Source of the DNA: Halomonas sp. CUBES01
Lineage (GTDB): Bacteria > Pseudomonadota > Gammaproteobacteria > Pseudomonadales > Halomonadaceae
Direction: 5' to 3'
DNA: 64,000 bases
Assembly: GCF_020991005.1 (NCBI RefSeq)
Contig: NZ_JAJLLW010000002.1
Location: 186,001-250,000, forward strand
The notes beneath the pieces were generated by a model. The model searched no databases. It had not been told where the DNA came from and worked only from the letters and a program-made list of their open reading frames with translations. The position numbers were made by a program, and so were the translations under genes. This document shows, piece by piece, positions 35,947 to 48,400 of this stretch (positions within the stretch are counted from its first letter, which is position 1; each line of letters begins with the position of its first letter).

Positions 35947-38900
35947 ATGAATGCGATAACGGAACAGCAGAGCCTTGCCCATTGGCCGCTTAGCCCTGAA
36001 CAGCGCGCGGTGTTGGTGGCGGCGGAAGCTAATGAAAGCGACACCCAGCAGGCAGCATCGGCGCAAGTCGATGTCATGGTGGTCGATATCCAAGGTGCTC
36101 TTAATAGCTCGCGGTTGGAGCGTGCACTGAGCGACCTTAGGCAACAGCATGAAGCCCTATCAACGGCTTTGAAGAGCGTGGCCGGGTATCGCGGGCTGCG
36201 TCACCAAGCGCTTGAAAACCTTCCTGCTATCGAGTGGCAGCATGAGGACTTACGCGGCAGCGATGACAAGGAAGCGCTGCTCAACGACTTTCTTAATATC
36301 TATCGCGAGTCAATGAAGCGCCGGCCCCTTGCCCTAGAATCCGGTGAGCTGATGCGTCCAGCGCTGCTGCAAACGGGTGAAACAACCTGGGTATTAGTTC
36401 TGGCTGTTTCGGCGTTGGTGGCGGATCGCGGCAGTCTGCAGTCGCTGTTCTCAGCGTTGGCGGATGCTTACGATCAGAGCGAAGGAGCCGATGAGGATTC
36501 TGCGCTGCAGTATTCCCAGTTCATCGAGTGGCGCGCTTCGCTCGAAAACGACGATGACGCCAAAGCGGGCCGTGAGTATTGGCAAAGGCACCAGCAGCAT
36601 GCCGAGCAGGCAGGCGCATGCCGCTTACCTGCCAGGCAAGCGAACCGCCATGGCGTGCGGGTAGAACATGAATATGTGGACTTGGAACTCGAACCAGACC
36701 TCGTAGCGCGTATCGATAGCCTGGCAGATGAGCTTCAAGTATCCGCCGAGGCAGTTTTACAGGCAGCTTGGTGGGCGTTACTCGTCAGGATTAGTGGCAA
36801 TGAGCGTGTGCTAGGTGGTTGGCAACACGACTGCCGCCAGGATTACGAGGTGATGCAAGGGGCGATCGGGCTCTTCGACAAGGTACTGCCGGTACTGGTT
36901 GAAGGTGTCGCTGATAGCGATTTCTCTGGCTGGATCGCCCGCTTGTCAGAGCAGTTAGAAGCGCATACCCAAGCCCAAGAGTATTGGTCGATTGATGCGC
37001 TGCCTGATAAGCGCCACCTCGCAGTGGGGTTCGCATTTTCAGAGGAAGTGAGTGAGCTAAAGTCGGCGGGTTTGCAGTGGCGCTTGCGAGAAGTGCCTGG
37101 GCCATCGACAGAATTTGAACTTGCCTTGCACGTTGGCCGCAGTGAGAGCGGCGTGGTGGCGACGCTCTACGCCGACCCATCTTGCTATAGCCTAGCGGCG
37201 GCCGAGTGCCTGCTGGATCAGTACCATACGTTGCTAAAGGCGGGCCTAGCCGACCCAGCGCAAAAGCTATTTTCGGTGCCTCTTATCTCTCCTGAGCAAC
37301 AGCAGGGATTACTGTCGATTGGAGACAATGTGCTTGACGTGGGCGAACGTAGCGTAGCTGCCCATATCGCTGCCTGGGCGGCTTCGACGCCGGATGCCAT
37401 TGCCATTGAGGAGCAGGGCCGTACGTTGAGTTACGCCCAACTAGAAGCCCGCGTTAACAATATCGCTCGGTGGTTGGATGGTCAGGGCGTTAAGCATGGA
37501 GATTATGTAGCACTTAATTTGCCCCGATCCACCGATTTGGTCGTGCTACTGCTAGCAGTATGGCGTGTAGGCGCCGCTTACCTGCCGCTCGACACTGAGT
37601 GGCCCGTAGACCGTAAACGGCGGGTGCTTGAGGATGCCCAGCCCGCGCTCGTGGTGAGCGCTGAAAACGTCGAGGCGGAACTTGCAGCACTGGCCCTTCC
37701 TGGTATCCACAGTGTAGGGCTGCCACAAGAAGTGGAAGAAGTAGGTGGCGCATTACCGTTTCCAGAGCCAGAACTCGGTGACGTGGCTTACCTTCTCTAT
37801 ACCTCTGGCTCCACCGGTACTCCAAAAGGTGTGGTGATTGAACATGGTCAACTGCTCAATTACGTAGCCGGTGCCACAAAGGTCATGGGTCTATCGGTAT
37901 GCCAGCGCTGGACATTGACCGGGTCGCTGGCCACCGACCTAGTTAATACAGCGCTGTTCGGTGCCTTGTTCAATGGTGCTCGCCTGGTGATCGCCACACC
38001 TGACGATATGCAGGATGGCGACCACTTTGCGCGCTTTATGTCGGCGGCCGATATTGATGCGCTCAAGATAGTGCCGTCTCATCTGGAGGCCCTGCTGGAG
38101 TGCGAAGCCCCACGGTTGCCGAAAACGCTGATTCTAGGCGGCGAGGCCGCTTCACCTGCCTTGCTTTCGAGCATTGCGCGGATCTCGCCCGAGTGCCAGC
38201 TATACAACCACTATGGCCCTACAGAAGCCACGGTGGGCGTTATGGTGCACCCGGTATCGCTGTCGCAAGATATTCAAGGCCCGTTGCCGCTAACCCAACT
38301 GCTACCGAACTGCCGCTACCGAGTGCTTGACGATAACTTGCAAGCGACCCCCACCGGGGCCATGGGTGAGCTGTATCTGGGCGGCGCTCAACTGGCGCGG
38401 GGGTATCTCAATAGCGATGCTTCCGCGTTTGTCGAAGATCCCTTTATTGACGGTGAACGGCTCTATCGCACCGGCGATCTGGCGTGCGTGCTACCCGAGG
38501 GTGGCGTACGCCTTATTGGGCGAGCTGACGATCAGATCAAGCTGCGTGGCTTCCGTATTGAACCAGCAGAAATCGAAAGCGTGTTGCAAGCACAACCAGG
38601 GGTTAAGCAGAGTCTGGTTCGCCTGATGGGTCGGGGCGGTGATACCCAGGAACTCGTAGCGTTCCTGATCGCTGACGCCGAGGTAACGTCCGTTGAGGGC
38701 CAAGCCCAACTGCGCGAGCAACTGACTGTGCTGCTGCCTGAGCCCATGCGTCCTTCTCGTTTTATCCCTGTTGAGCATTTCCCCCGCCTAGGTAATGGCA
38801 AGGTAGATACCACCGCGCTGGAAGCCTTGGCCCAAAAAACCGCAGAAAGTAAAACCCTGGTGAAGCCCCGGGATGCCGTGGAAGCCACCCTGTGCCAAGC

Positions 38901-39135
38901 CATGACCGAGCTACTTGGTCGCGATGAGATAGGCATTGAAGACGACTTCTTCGAACTGGGTGGGCACTCCTTGCTGGTGATCAAGCTGGTAGCTCGCATC
39001 CGTAAGCAGTTCGGAATCGAGATAGCTCCTGGCGTGGTATTTGATCATCCCACCGTCGTCGAGCTGGGTGCCGTTCTACGCGAGAGTTGTGCTGAGGCTA
39101 GTACGAGCGGTCTAGCCGAGCTTGATAGCAACTGA
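35947..39135 (+). CDS. NRPS 2: degenerate condensation/interface domain - A(Asp) - carrier
   Basis: 1062 residues. The first 430 look like a condensation-superfamily fold, but the catalytic HHxxxDG position reads VSALVADRGS, with both His residues lost, so it cannot condense normally. This fits the non-catalytic 'interface' domain proposed to dock a beta-hydroxylase, and the preceding protein ends in such a hydroxylase. The adenylation domain (about 460-960; LYTSGSTGTPKG) gives the specificity residues D-L-T-K-I-G-H-V-G by alignment to PheA, matching the aspartate code. The carrier contains [13 protein letters not shown] near residue 1005. Predicted product of the module: aspartate, hydroxylated while carrier-bound. 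The interface assignment is inference. Confidence 0.9.
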   Translation: MNAITEQQSLAHWPLSPEQRAVLVAAEANESDTQQAASAQVDVMVVDIQGALNSSRLERALSDLRQQHEALSTALKSVAGYRGLRHQALENLPAIEWQHEDLRGSDDKEALLNDFLNIYRESMKRRPLALESGELMRPALLQTGETTWVLVLAVSALVADRGSLQSLFSALADAYDQSEGADEDSALQYSQFIEWRASLENDDDAKAGREYWQRHQQHAEQAGACRLPARQANRHGVRVEHEYVDLELEPDLVARIDSLADELQVSAEAVLQAAWWALLVRISGNERVLGGWQHDCRQDYEVMQGAIGLFDKVLPVLVEGVADSDFSGWIARLSEQLEAHTQAQEYWSIDALPDKRHLAVGFAFSEEVSELKSAGLQWRLREVPGPSTEFELALHVGRSESGVVATLYADPSCYSLAAAECLLDQYHTLLKAGLADPAQKLFSVPLISPEQQQGLLSIGDNVLDVGERSVAAHIAAWAASTPDAIAIEEQGRTLSYAQLEARVNNIARWLDGQGVKHGDYVALNLPRSTDLVVLLLAVWRVGAAYLPLDTEWPVDRKRRVLEDAQPALVVSAENVEAELAALALPGIHSVGLPQEVEEVGGALPFPEPELGDVAYLLYTSGSTGTPKGVVIEHGQLLNYVAGATKVMGLSVCQRWTLTGSLATDLVNTALFGALFNGARLVIATPDDMQDGDHFARFMSAADIDALKIVPSHLEALLECEAPRLPKTLILGGEAASPALLSSIARISPECQLYNHYGPTEATVGVMVHPVSLSQDIQGPLPLTQLLPNCRYRVLDDNLQATPTGAMGELYLGGAQLARGYLNSDASAFVEDPFIDGERLYRTGDLACVLPEGGVRLIGRADDQIKLRGFRIEPAEIESVLQAQPGVKQSLVRLMGRGGDTQELVAFLIADAEVTSVEGQAQLREQLTVLLPEPMRPSRFIPVEHFPRLGNGKVDTTALEALAQKTAESKTLVKPRDAVEATLCQAMTELLGRDEIGIEDDFFELGGHSLLVIKLVARIRKQFGIEIAPGVVFDHPTVVELGAVLRESCAEASTSGLAELDSN

Positions 39136-39193
39136 GTAGCCAAATTTGCCTAATAACATCATTTGTAACGCGGTACAGGAAGAGGATTTAGTG

Positions 39194-42100
39194 ATGAAGG
39201 AAGTGGCTCATTCACAAGACGCAGCAGCACAAGGTAATGACAGAGAAGGGCACGATAGAGTGTCTGAAGCAATACGTGAAGATGATGTATTGCCGTTGTC
39301 ATACTCCCAGCAACAGCTTTGGTTCCTGCACCGTTATTCGCCGGATCTTACCGCCTACAATCAGCCGCGTGCTTACCGGCTTACCGGAAACGTGGATGCA
39401 GGGGCCCTAGAAAGCGCCTTTCAAGCATTGGTTCAACGCCATAGCGTATTGAGAACGGGATTCTTCGAACGCAACGGTGTACCACACCAGTCTGTGCTCC
39501 CCAGCGTCCCTTTTTCTATTCGTAGAGAAGATCTCTCTGAACTGGCTGCGCCAGAACAGGACGAAAGGCTGGCGCGTTCAATCCAGAATGTCGCGCAGCA
39601 TGTCTTCGATTTAGGCGCGCCGCCGTTGCTGGTAGCCCATTTAATCAAGCTGGCGGAAAACAGCTATGTATTAGTTGTTTGTCTTCATCATATTGTCTCG
39701 GATGCCTGGTCTAACCGCATCATCGAATCCGACCTAAGTGAAGCCTATCGACAGGCGTTGGGTCAAGACAGTGATACGCAGCTTCCAAGCTTGCCCGTAC
39801 AGTATGGTGACTATGTTCTGCAGCAACACAAGAGAGTGGCAACGGGCGATATTGAGAAGGAGCTTAAGTATTGGAATGAGCATCTTGGGGATGATGTACC
39901 GCCGCTGGAAATCACTACTGACCATGTCTATCCCAAACAGCAAGCGTTTCGGGGCTCCGCAAAGCGTTTCGTTTTGGATAACAGTCTCGCCAGTTCCCTA
40001 AAAGCCTTTTGCCACCAAGAACGCTTTACTCCTTTTGTGCCACTTTTTGCTGCCTGGCAAGTAGTGCTGGCCCGCTACTGTGGGCAGCAAGACTTCGCTA
40101 TTGGCGTACCGTCGTCAGGTCGCCAGCAAGAGGAGTTTCAGGAAGTCGTGGGCTTTTTCATCACGACACTGCCTTTTCGAGTTCGAGTGAATCCAGCCAT
40201 GACACTGCGTGACGTATGTCAGCAGGTGAGAAAGGATGCAGTGGGCTCGCTCAATTATGCTGATATGCCGTTAGAAGTCTTGCTCGAACAACGGAAAGTA
40301 AAGCGGAATCCCATTCGGCAGCCCCTATTCCAGGTTATGTTTGGTCTCCAGTTCAAATCCGATGACGAACAGCTTCAGCTAGATGAGGTGTCTGTCGAAC
40401 TGATCGATCTTCCTCAGACGAGTGCAAAGTTTGAGCTATCCCTGGATATGTTTATTGAACAGGAGCAAGTAGTTGGTGCTCTAGAATTCAATACAGACCT
40501 GTTCGAAGAACAGACCATTCAACGTTTGATAGGTTATTACCAGAAAGTACTGAAAATTTTATTAGAAAAGCCGGAAACACAGCTCTCCTCTATCGAACTA
40601 CTTGAGAATACGGAAAAAGCATTGCTGCTCGACTGGGGAAGCAGCGCAGCAACCGATAGTTCGGTCGAGCCCATCCATCACGTCATAGAGCGCCAAGCTG
40701 CGGCAACCCCAGAGGCTACGGCACTCGTATTCGAAGATCAGTCGCTCAACTACACCGAGCTCAACGCCTGCGCCAACCAGTTGGCCCACTACCTGATCGG
40801 TCTAGGCGTAAAACCTGAGACCCGGGTGGGTATCGCCATGGAGCGTTCCATCGATATGGTAGCGGGCCTATTGGGCATTCTTAAAGCGGGTGGTGCTTAT
40901 GTACCGCTAGATCCCGATTATCCAAGTGATCGGTTGGCCTATATGGTCGAGGACAGCGGCATCGAGTTGTTGCTTACCCAGCAGCATCTTCGCGATGCGT
41001 TGCCGGTGGCCGATGGGCTGAACGTCATTGATTTGGATCGGTTGGAGGTTGCTCACCACGCGCCGACCAATCCGAATGTGGCCCTGCACGGCGAAAATCT
41101 TGCTTATGTGATCTACACCTCCGGTTCCACCGGGCGCCCCAAAGGCGCGGCCAACCACCACCATGCACTGTCCAATCGCCTACAGTGGATGCAAGACGCC
41201 TATGGGCTAACGAACGACGATGTGGTGCTACAAAAAACACCATTCAGTTTCGATGTTTCCGTGTGGGAGTTCTTCTGGCCGCTGATGCAAGGCGCGCGAT
41301 TGGTGATGGCGCCACCAGGTGCTCATCGCGAGCCGACGCAGTTGGTCGAATTAATAAGTACTCACAAGATCACCACGCTTCATTTCGTACCTTCAATGTT
41401 GCAGGCCTTCCTGGCCCATGGCGAGGTAGAGACCTGCACCAGCCTAACACGCATAGTGTGTAGCGGCGAAGCGCTACCAGCTGAATTGCAGAGCCAAGTA
41501 TTTGCTCGGTTGCCTCACGCGGCGCTCTATAACCTCTATGGCCCCACTGAAGCAGCCATCGACGTTACCCACTGGAAGTGCCAAGACGATGGGCGCAACC
41601 AGGTACCGATTGGCCAACCGATCGCTGGTATTCGTACCTATGTGTTGGATTGCGATCTTAACTTGGCACCGCTTGGCGTCGCGGGGGAACTCTATCTCGG
41701 AGGCATTGGGTTGGCGCGGGGCTACCTACACCGCCCTGACCTTACCGCAGAACGTTTTATAGCCGATCCGTTTGTTAAGGGCGAGCGCCTCTACCGCACC
41801 GGCGATCTGGTGCGCTGGCGGGAAGATGGCCAGCTCGAGTACCTGGGCCGTCTTGATCACCAGGTGAAGATCCGCGGCCTGCGTATCGAACTGGGTGAGA
41901 TCGAAGCCGAGCTATCAGCTCAGCCGGGGGTTCGCGAGTCAGTAGTGGTTGCTCAAGAAGGCCCCGGTGGTTCGAGGTTAGTCGCTTATGTGGTGCCCCA
42001 GGCCGACAGTGAACTCGACAGCACCTCACTACGTGAAGCGCTGGGTCAAAAGCTACCGGATTATATGGTACCGGGCGTCGTGGTCACGCTCGAGGCACTG

Positions 42101-42475
42101 CCGCTGAATGCTAATTGCAAGGTGGATCGCATGGCATTGCCCGAGCCGGACTTGGCCAGTAACTCGCAGTACGAGCCGCCCCAGGGCGAAGTGGAAGAAG
42201 CGCTGGCGGACATCTGGTCAGAGGTAATTGGCGTCGAACGTGTGGGCCGATACGACAACTTCTTCGAGTTGGGAGGCCACTCGCTTTTAGCAACTCAGAT
42301 ATCGGCTCGTTTCACGCAGCGCTTTGGTGAAGCGTTGCCAGTAAGACTTATTTTTGAACATCCAATGCTGGCGAAACTGGCAACACAAGTCGCATTAAAA
42401 CAGCTAAATGCCGAGGGTGGTCGCACGAAGCGGCTCTCCACTATGGATCAACTGCTCAACGAATTGGAAGGGTGA
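39194..42475 (+). CDS. NRPS 3: condensation - A(Ser) - carrier
   Basis: About 1093 residues. Condensation (about 35-450; LPLSYSQQQLWFLHR, catalytic HHIVSDAWS near 165, of the L-to-L type); adenylation (about 480-980; [22 protein letters not shown]); carrier (about 1010-1075; [13 protein letters not shown]). The specificity residues read D-V-W-H-V-S-L-I-D, the serine code apart from one conservative change. The ATG at 39194 follows AGGAAGAGG; the frame is open 16 codons earlier. Much of the adenylation domain outside the specificity core is almost the same as that of the last module of NRPS 4, pointing to duplication or recombination. Confidence 0.92.
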   Translation: MKEVAHSQDAAAQGNDREGHDRVSEAIREDDVLPLSYSQQQLWFLHRYSPDLTAYNQPRAYRLTGNVDAGALESAFQALVQRHSVLRTGFFERNGVPHQSVLPSVPFSIRREDLSELAAPEQDERLARSIQNVAQHVFDLGAPPLLVAHLIKLAENSYVLVVCLHHIVSDAWSNRIIESDLSEAYRQALGQDSDTQLPSLPVQYGDYVLQQHKRVATGDIEKELKYWNEHLGDDVPPLEITTDHVYPKQQAFRGSAKRFVLDNSLASSLKAFCHQERFTPFVPLFAAWQVVLARYCGQQDFAIGVPSSGRQQEEFQEVVGFFITTLPFRVRVNPAMTLRDVCQQVRKDAVGSLNYADMPLEVLLEQRKVKRNPIRQPLFQVMFGLQFKSDDEQLQLDEVSVELIDLPQTSAKFELSLDMFIEQEQVVGALEFNTDLFEEQTIQRLIGYYQKVLKILLEKPETQLSSIELLENTEKALLLDWGSSAATDSSVEPIHHVIERQAAATPEATALVFEDQSLNYTELNACANQLAHYLIGLGVKPETRVGIAMERSIDMVAGLLGILKAGGAYVPLDPDYPSDRLAYMVEDSGIELLLTQQHLRDALPVADGLNVIDLDRLEVAHHAPTNPNVALHGENLAYVIYTSGSTGRPKGAANHHHALSNRLQWMQDAYGLTNDDVVLQKTPFSFDVSVWEFFWPLMQGARLVMAPPGAHREPTQLVELISTHKITTLHFVPSMLQAFLAHGEVETCTSLTRIVCSGEALPAELQSQVFARLPHAALYNLYGPTEAAIDVTHWKCQDDGRNQVPIGQPIAGIRTYVLDCDLNLAPLGVAGELYLGGIGLARGYLHRPDLTAERFIADPFVKGERLYRTGDLVRWREDGQLEYLGRLDHQVKIRGLRIELGEIEAELSAQPGVRESVVVAQEGPGGSRLVAYVVPQADSELDSTSLREALGQKLPDYMVPGVVVTLEALPLNANCKVDRMALPEPDLASNSQYEPPQGEVEEALADIWSEVIGVERVGRYDNFFELGGHSLLATQISARFTQRFGEALPVRLIFEHPMLAKLATQVALKQLNAEGGRTKRLSTMDQLLNELEG

Positions 42476-42478
42476 AGC

Positions 42479-45400
42479 ATGGAATTGGACGAAAGAAAGG
42501 TTGCTCAACGTTTTGCAGAGTTACAGGTTGATGCGCAGCGAAGTTTCCTGAATAAGCTGAGAAGTAGTGGCATCGATTTTCGTGAGCTTCCTATCGTGCC
42601 GGTTAGCCGGGATGAGCAATTTCCGTTGTCATATTCGCAGCGTAGCTTATGGCTGACATGGAAGCTTGATCCGACCAGCCCGGCTTATAACATGCCCGGT
42701 GTATTTCATTTGCAAGGCCCACTGGATGTTGCGGCATTCGAGTCGAGTGTGAATAACCTTGTGACGCGTCATGAAGTACTCCGCACAATATATCCTCAGA
42801 GCGAGGATGGAGAGCCTCAGCAGGAGATTCTCAGTGGCTGGCAGGTGCCGGTATTACACGATGATTTGCAGCACCATGCCGGTTTAGAGCAGGAAAAAGA
42901 ACTACAGCGCCTAATTGGCGAGTTCTCTCAGCGCCCGTTTGCGCTTGATGTTGAACCGCCATTCCGCATGGCAATCTACCAGTTGAATACTAACCATCAT
43001 GCGGTTGCCATTGTATTGCACCATATCGCTTGTGACGGTTGGTCGATTCAGTTGCTCATCGATGAGCTGTTCGAGCTTTATGAAGCCCAAATCCAACAAC
43101 GTAATGCAGCACTACCATCGTTACCCATTCAGTTTGGTGATTATGCGATATGGCAGCGGAGTTGGTTTGAGGCTGGCGAAATGGAGCGGCAGCTAGACCA
43201 CTGGCGCCAACGCTTGGGGGACTCGCACACGCCTATCGATCTTCCTTTTGATCGCCCAAGAGGCTCCCTGGAGACATCGAAAGCTGGCCAGTGTCATGTT
43301 CAATTATCTCGTGAGGTGAGCCAAGGTATTCACCAGCTAGCCCGTGAGCATGGCGCTTCACTGTATATGGTGATGCTGTCACTGTTAAAGCTGACGCTAC
43401 ATCGCTTCAGTGGACAAAGCGACATACGGATAGGCTCTCCCAGTGCTAATCGGAACAAAGCTGAAACACATGGTTTGATTGGTTACCTGCTCAATGTTCA
43501 AGTGCTGAGAACTTTATTAGAGCCTAGCAAAGGGTTTACCAGTTTATTAGATGCAGTTAAAGAAACCGTGCTTGATGCACAGGACTACAAGGACATTCCT
43601 TTCGATACTTTGGTAGAGGCGCTGCAGCCTGAGCGCCAGCCTGGCGTACATCCGCTATTTCAGGTCAAGTGCACCCAGCAGAAAGAGCTGGAAAGAGAAA
43701 AGGCCGTAGGTGACTTAAAGGTACATCTTGAAGAACTCAGCGTTGGTGATGCTCACTTCGATCTAAGCTTTGATTTTACCGATTCCTCCGATGGTATTCA
43801 CTGCGTCTTCGCCTATGCGACGGCACTGTTTGACGAACAGACAATCAAGAGACTCGCCGGAGCACTACAAAGCCTGGCTGAGCAAGTGCTTAAAGAACCA
43901 AATACGCCGTTGGCATCGCTAGATATCCCCGCCCCCACTTCGGTGCTTGAAGGCAAATCAAACGCATATCCTTCTGAGAACGTCATACAGCTTTGGGATC
44001 AAGCCGTCGAAGAGCACTCCCAACAACTTGCGATGCAAGATGAGCCGGATCATGGCGTCACTTATGCCAGCCTGGATGCTCAAGCCCAGCGTCTGGCACA
44101 AGCACTAATCGCAGAAGGCGTTGGCCCCGAAGTGCGCATTGCCATCCATGCCGAGCGCTCGTGTGAATACGTACTCGGTATCCTCGCTGTACTCAAAGCG
44201 GGGGGCGCCTTTGTGCCGCTAGATCCGCAACTGCCAGCGGAGCGTTTGGCCTATCAACTGGCTGATAGTGGTGCTTGTTTGTTGCTGAGCAATACGTCTT
44301 GCGACTGGAATGGTGACGTTCCAGTAATGGCGCTGGCGTTTGCCGATGATACTCCAGCTTCATTAGAGCACGAACTACCCGTCATCCACCCCCAGCAGAC
44401 GGCCTATGTGATCTATACCTCTGGCTCCACGGGCAAGCCCAAGGGCGTGGCGGTAAGTCACGGTGCTCTGGCCAATTACGTGCAGGGCGTTCTGGAGGCG
44501 CTGGCGCTACCAGAGGATGCCCGCAATATGGCGATGGTGTCGACGGTGGCGGCGGATCTGGGACATACGGTGCTGTTTGGAGCCTTGTGCACCGGGCGCG
44601 CCTTGCATCTTATTTCCCCCGAGTGCGCTTTCGACCCGGATGCCTTTGCGGCTTATATGCGAGAACAGCAAGTGGATGTGCTCAAAATTGTGCCTAGCCA
44701 CCTGCGGGCGCTGATGAATGCCGCAACCCCGGCTGATGTATTTCCGCAAGAGCGGCTGATCCTGGGCGGCGAAGCGGCTGACTGGGCGCTACTGGAGCGT
44801 ATCGCCGAACTCAAGCCAACCTGCCGGGTGCTTAATCATTACGGCCCCACCGAAACCACGGTAGGTATTCTCACCCAGCAAGCCGACATGGCCGATCGAG
44901 GTGCCAGCACACTGCCGGTCGGCACGCCGCTGGCCAATGCTCAGGCCTATGTGCTGAACCCCTGGCTTAATCCGGTACCGAAAGGCGTTGCTGGGGAGCT
45001 CTACTTGGGTGGCCCAGGACTGGCTAAAGGCTATCTACAGCGCCAGGGACAAACGGCGGAACGTTTCGTCGCCAGCCCCTTCCATGCAGGCGAACGGCTC
45101 TATCGCAGCGGTGACCGTGTGCGCCAACTGGCCGACGGTAGCCTGGAGTTCCAGGGCCGTGTGGATGACCAGGTCAAGATTCGCGGTTATCGGGTGGAAC
45201 CGAGCGAGATCGCTGCCCTGCTGCGCGATCAGCTGGATATTGCAGAAGCAGAAGTAATTGCACGGGAAAACGAAGAAGGCCGCACACAACTGTACGCCTA
45301 CGTGGTGATGGCAGCCGGTAGCGACGTCGATGACGACGCGTTACTCGCGCAGCTTGGCGAACGCGTGCCGGACTATATGGTACCCAGTGCCATGGTACGG

Positions 45401-48400
45401 CTGGAGGCTCTGCCGCTAACCGCCAATGGTAAGTTGGATCGCAAGGCGCTGCCTGAGCCGGTGCAAACCAGTAGTGGCAAAGCCTTTGAAGCTCCCCAAG
45501 GAGAAGCAGAAGAGGCGTTGGCAGCGGTTTGGGCTGACGTGATCGGCTGCGAGCAGGTGGGGCGTAATGACAACTTTTTCGAACTGGGTGGCGACTCCAT
45601 CCTCAGCCTGCAGATCGTCGCGCGCTCTCGTAAGCGTGGCTACAAGGTAACGCCCAAACAGTTGATGGAAGGGCAGACCATCGCTGCCGTGGCGGCGATG
45701 GCCACGCCCCTGGCGGCGGCCGTACCTAAACAAGTGGTTGCGCCCGATAAGGTGGCTCCCTTTGCACTGCTGCCGACACAGCGCTGGTTCTTCGAGCAGA
45801 ACTTTGCCGAGCCACACCACTGGAATCAGTCGTTGATGCTGGAAGCGGCCAGTGGTGTGGATGCCACGCTGTTACGGCGTGCCATTGAGGCAGTGGTCGA
45901 TCATCATGGCGCCTTGCGGCTGCACTTTGAGCGCATCGACGATCGCTGGCAACAAGCCTATGGCAAGCTAGCCGATGACCTCTTCGAGCACCTCGACTTG
46001 AGCGATCATGCGGATCCAACGCAGGCCATCACCCAGGCCGCCGATGCTGCGCAACGCAGTCTGAGTTTGGCGCGGCCGTTCCGTGCCATCTGGATGGCAC
46101 TGGGAGGCGAGCATGGCGGACGACTGCTGCTAGTGGCTCACCACCTGGTGGTAGATGGCGTCTCGTGGCGCGTGATTCTCGACGACCTGCAAGCGGCCTA
46201 CACGCAGTTAAGTGCAGCAAAGGCGCTCGACCTACCACCAGCCACCACTTCGCTAGATGAGTGGGCGCGCACCCTGGCCGACTACGCCACATCGGAGGCG
46301 TTGGCTGAGCAACGCCCCTATTGGGAAAGCCTCGTCAACGAGCCAGAGCCTAGCCTACCGGCACAGAATCTCCAGGGCAGCAACACCGTTGCCGATACCG
46401 CATCACTTGCAGGCAGCTTGTCTACTGAGGCAACCACGCAACTGCTGGGGCCGGTGCATAAGGCCTACCGTACCCAAGTGGATGACCTGTTGCTCACGGC
46501 ACTTTCGAGCGCCCTATGCCAATGGGCGGAGCGAGACAGCGTACTGATCGAACTGGAAGGTCATGGCCGCGAAGACCTGTTCGAGGGTATCGACCTCAGT
46601 CGCAGCGTGGGCTGGTTCACATCCCTCTACCCAGTTCGCCTGAGACCGGGTAATGCGGAGCCGGGTTCGAGGCTAAAAGCAATCAAAGAGCAACTTCGCC
46701 AAGTGCCTGACAAGGGGCTCGGTTACGGCGTGCTGCGCTATTTGAAAGAGGAACCCGCGCTGGTCGGTGGCGCCTACCCCCAGGTCACCTTCAATTATCT
46801 AGGCCAGTTTGACCGCTCTCTGCAGGGCGATGCGGCCTGGAAACTCGCCAAAGAGAACGCCGGGCAGCCCCGCGCGGCGCAAAATGAGCGCCGGACTTGG
46901 ATTGAGGTGGTGGCCTGGGCTCAAGATGGCCAACTGCGCTTCGACTGGCATTACAGTCGTGAGATTCACAGCGAGGCAGCGATACATGCCTTGCAAGCAA
47001 GCTTCCAAGCGCAACTAGAGGCATTGATTGAGCACTGTGACAGCGGCGTTCGTGGCGCCACGCCATCCGACTTCCCGCTGGCGGGGCTGAGTCAGGCGCA
47101 GTTGGATGATTTGCGATTGGATGCCACCAATGTTGAGGACATCTACCCGCTGGCACCGATGCAGCAAGGGCTACTATTGCATACCCTGCTCAATCCAGGC
47201 GCGGGTATGTACATGATGCAGGATCGCTACCGGTTTGCTTCGCCGATTGATATCAATGCTTTTGAGAAAGCCTGGCAACGAGTCGTCGAACGGTATGAGG
47301 TTTTACGTACAGGATTCGTCTGGCAAACCGAAGACATGCAGTTGCAAGTGGTGTATCGGCAAGTTCCTTCGCCCGTGGAATATATCGATTGGCACGGCAC
47401 GGACGAGGATGAGGCTGATCGTCGCTTGTCGAAGTTATTGCGCCAGGAACTTGATGATGGCTTCGATCTGGAAAGGCCACCACTGCTCAAGGTACGCCTT
47501 ATTCAACTGGCGGAGAACCTGTTCTACGTCGTACAGAGTTTCCACCATATTCTGATGGATGCCTGGTGCCGCTCCCTGTTGCTCAGCGATTTCTTCCACT
47601 ACTACGATGCCTATCGTCTAGGTACGCGTCATGAGCTGACGCAACCAAGGCCTTATCGTGATTTTATCGCTTGGTTGCAGCAACAGGATGTCAATGTCCT
47701 CCGCAACTATTGGCAACATGAGCTTGAAGGTTTCGATGAGGTAACACCAATTCCTTATCTTAAACCGCACGGTTCGCTCGACAGTGTTGCCACGGTGGCC
47801 GATGTATTCTCTTCTCTCTCCCACGATGAGAGTGTAGAGCTACAGAACGTTGCTCGACAGCATCAATTGACTGTCAATACGATCGTACAAGGGGCATGGG
47901 CACTGCTGTTAGGGCGGCTTTCCCAGGTGGATGACATCCTATTCGGCGTGACAGTGGCTGGGCGCCCGCTAGAACTTGAGGGCATACAGGAGACGGTTGG
48001 GTTGTTTATCAACACGATTCCACTGCGGGTTTCAGCGCCTTTGCCGCAAACCTCCGTCCTTGAGTGGCTGCATGGGCTATTGGCGAAAAACCTGGAGGTG
48101 CGCCAATACGAGCACCTGCCGCTAGTAGAAATCCAATCGTTGGGAGAGGGGGTACAAGGGCGCAGTCTATTCGATAGTCTTTTTGTTTTTGAGAACGCTC
48201 CGGTAGATGCCAGCTTGACTGGGAAAGGGCAAGACTTCCAGGTAGCAATCAAAGGCAACCGCACGCATACCAACTATCCTTTGACTGTCGTAGTCATGCC
48301 TGGAGATGAGTTAACACTGCAGCTCTCCTACGATGCGCGTAAATTCGAAGGTGCCGAAGTTGAGTGTTTGCTCTCGGAGTTCCGCCAAGTTCTTTTGCAA

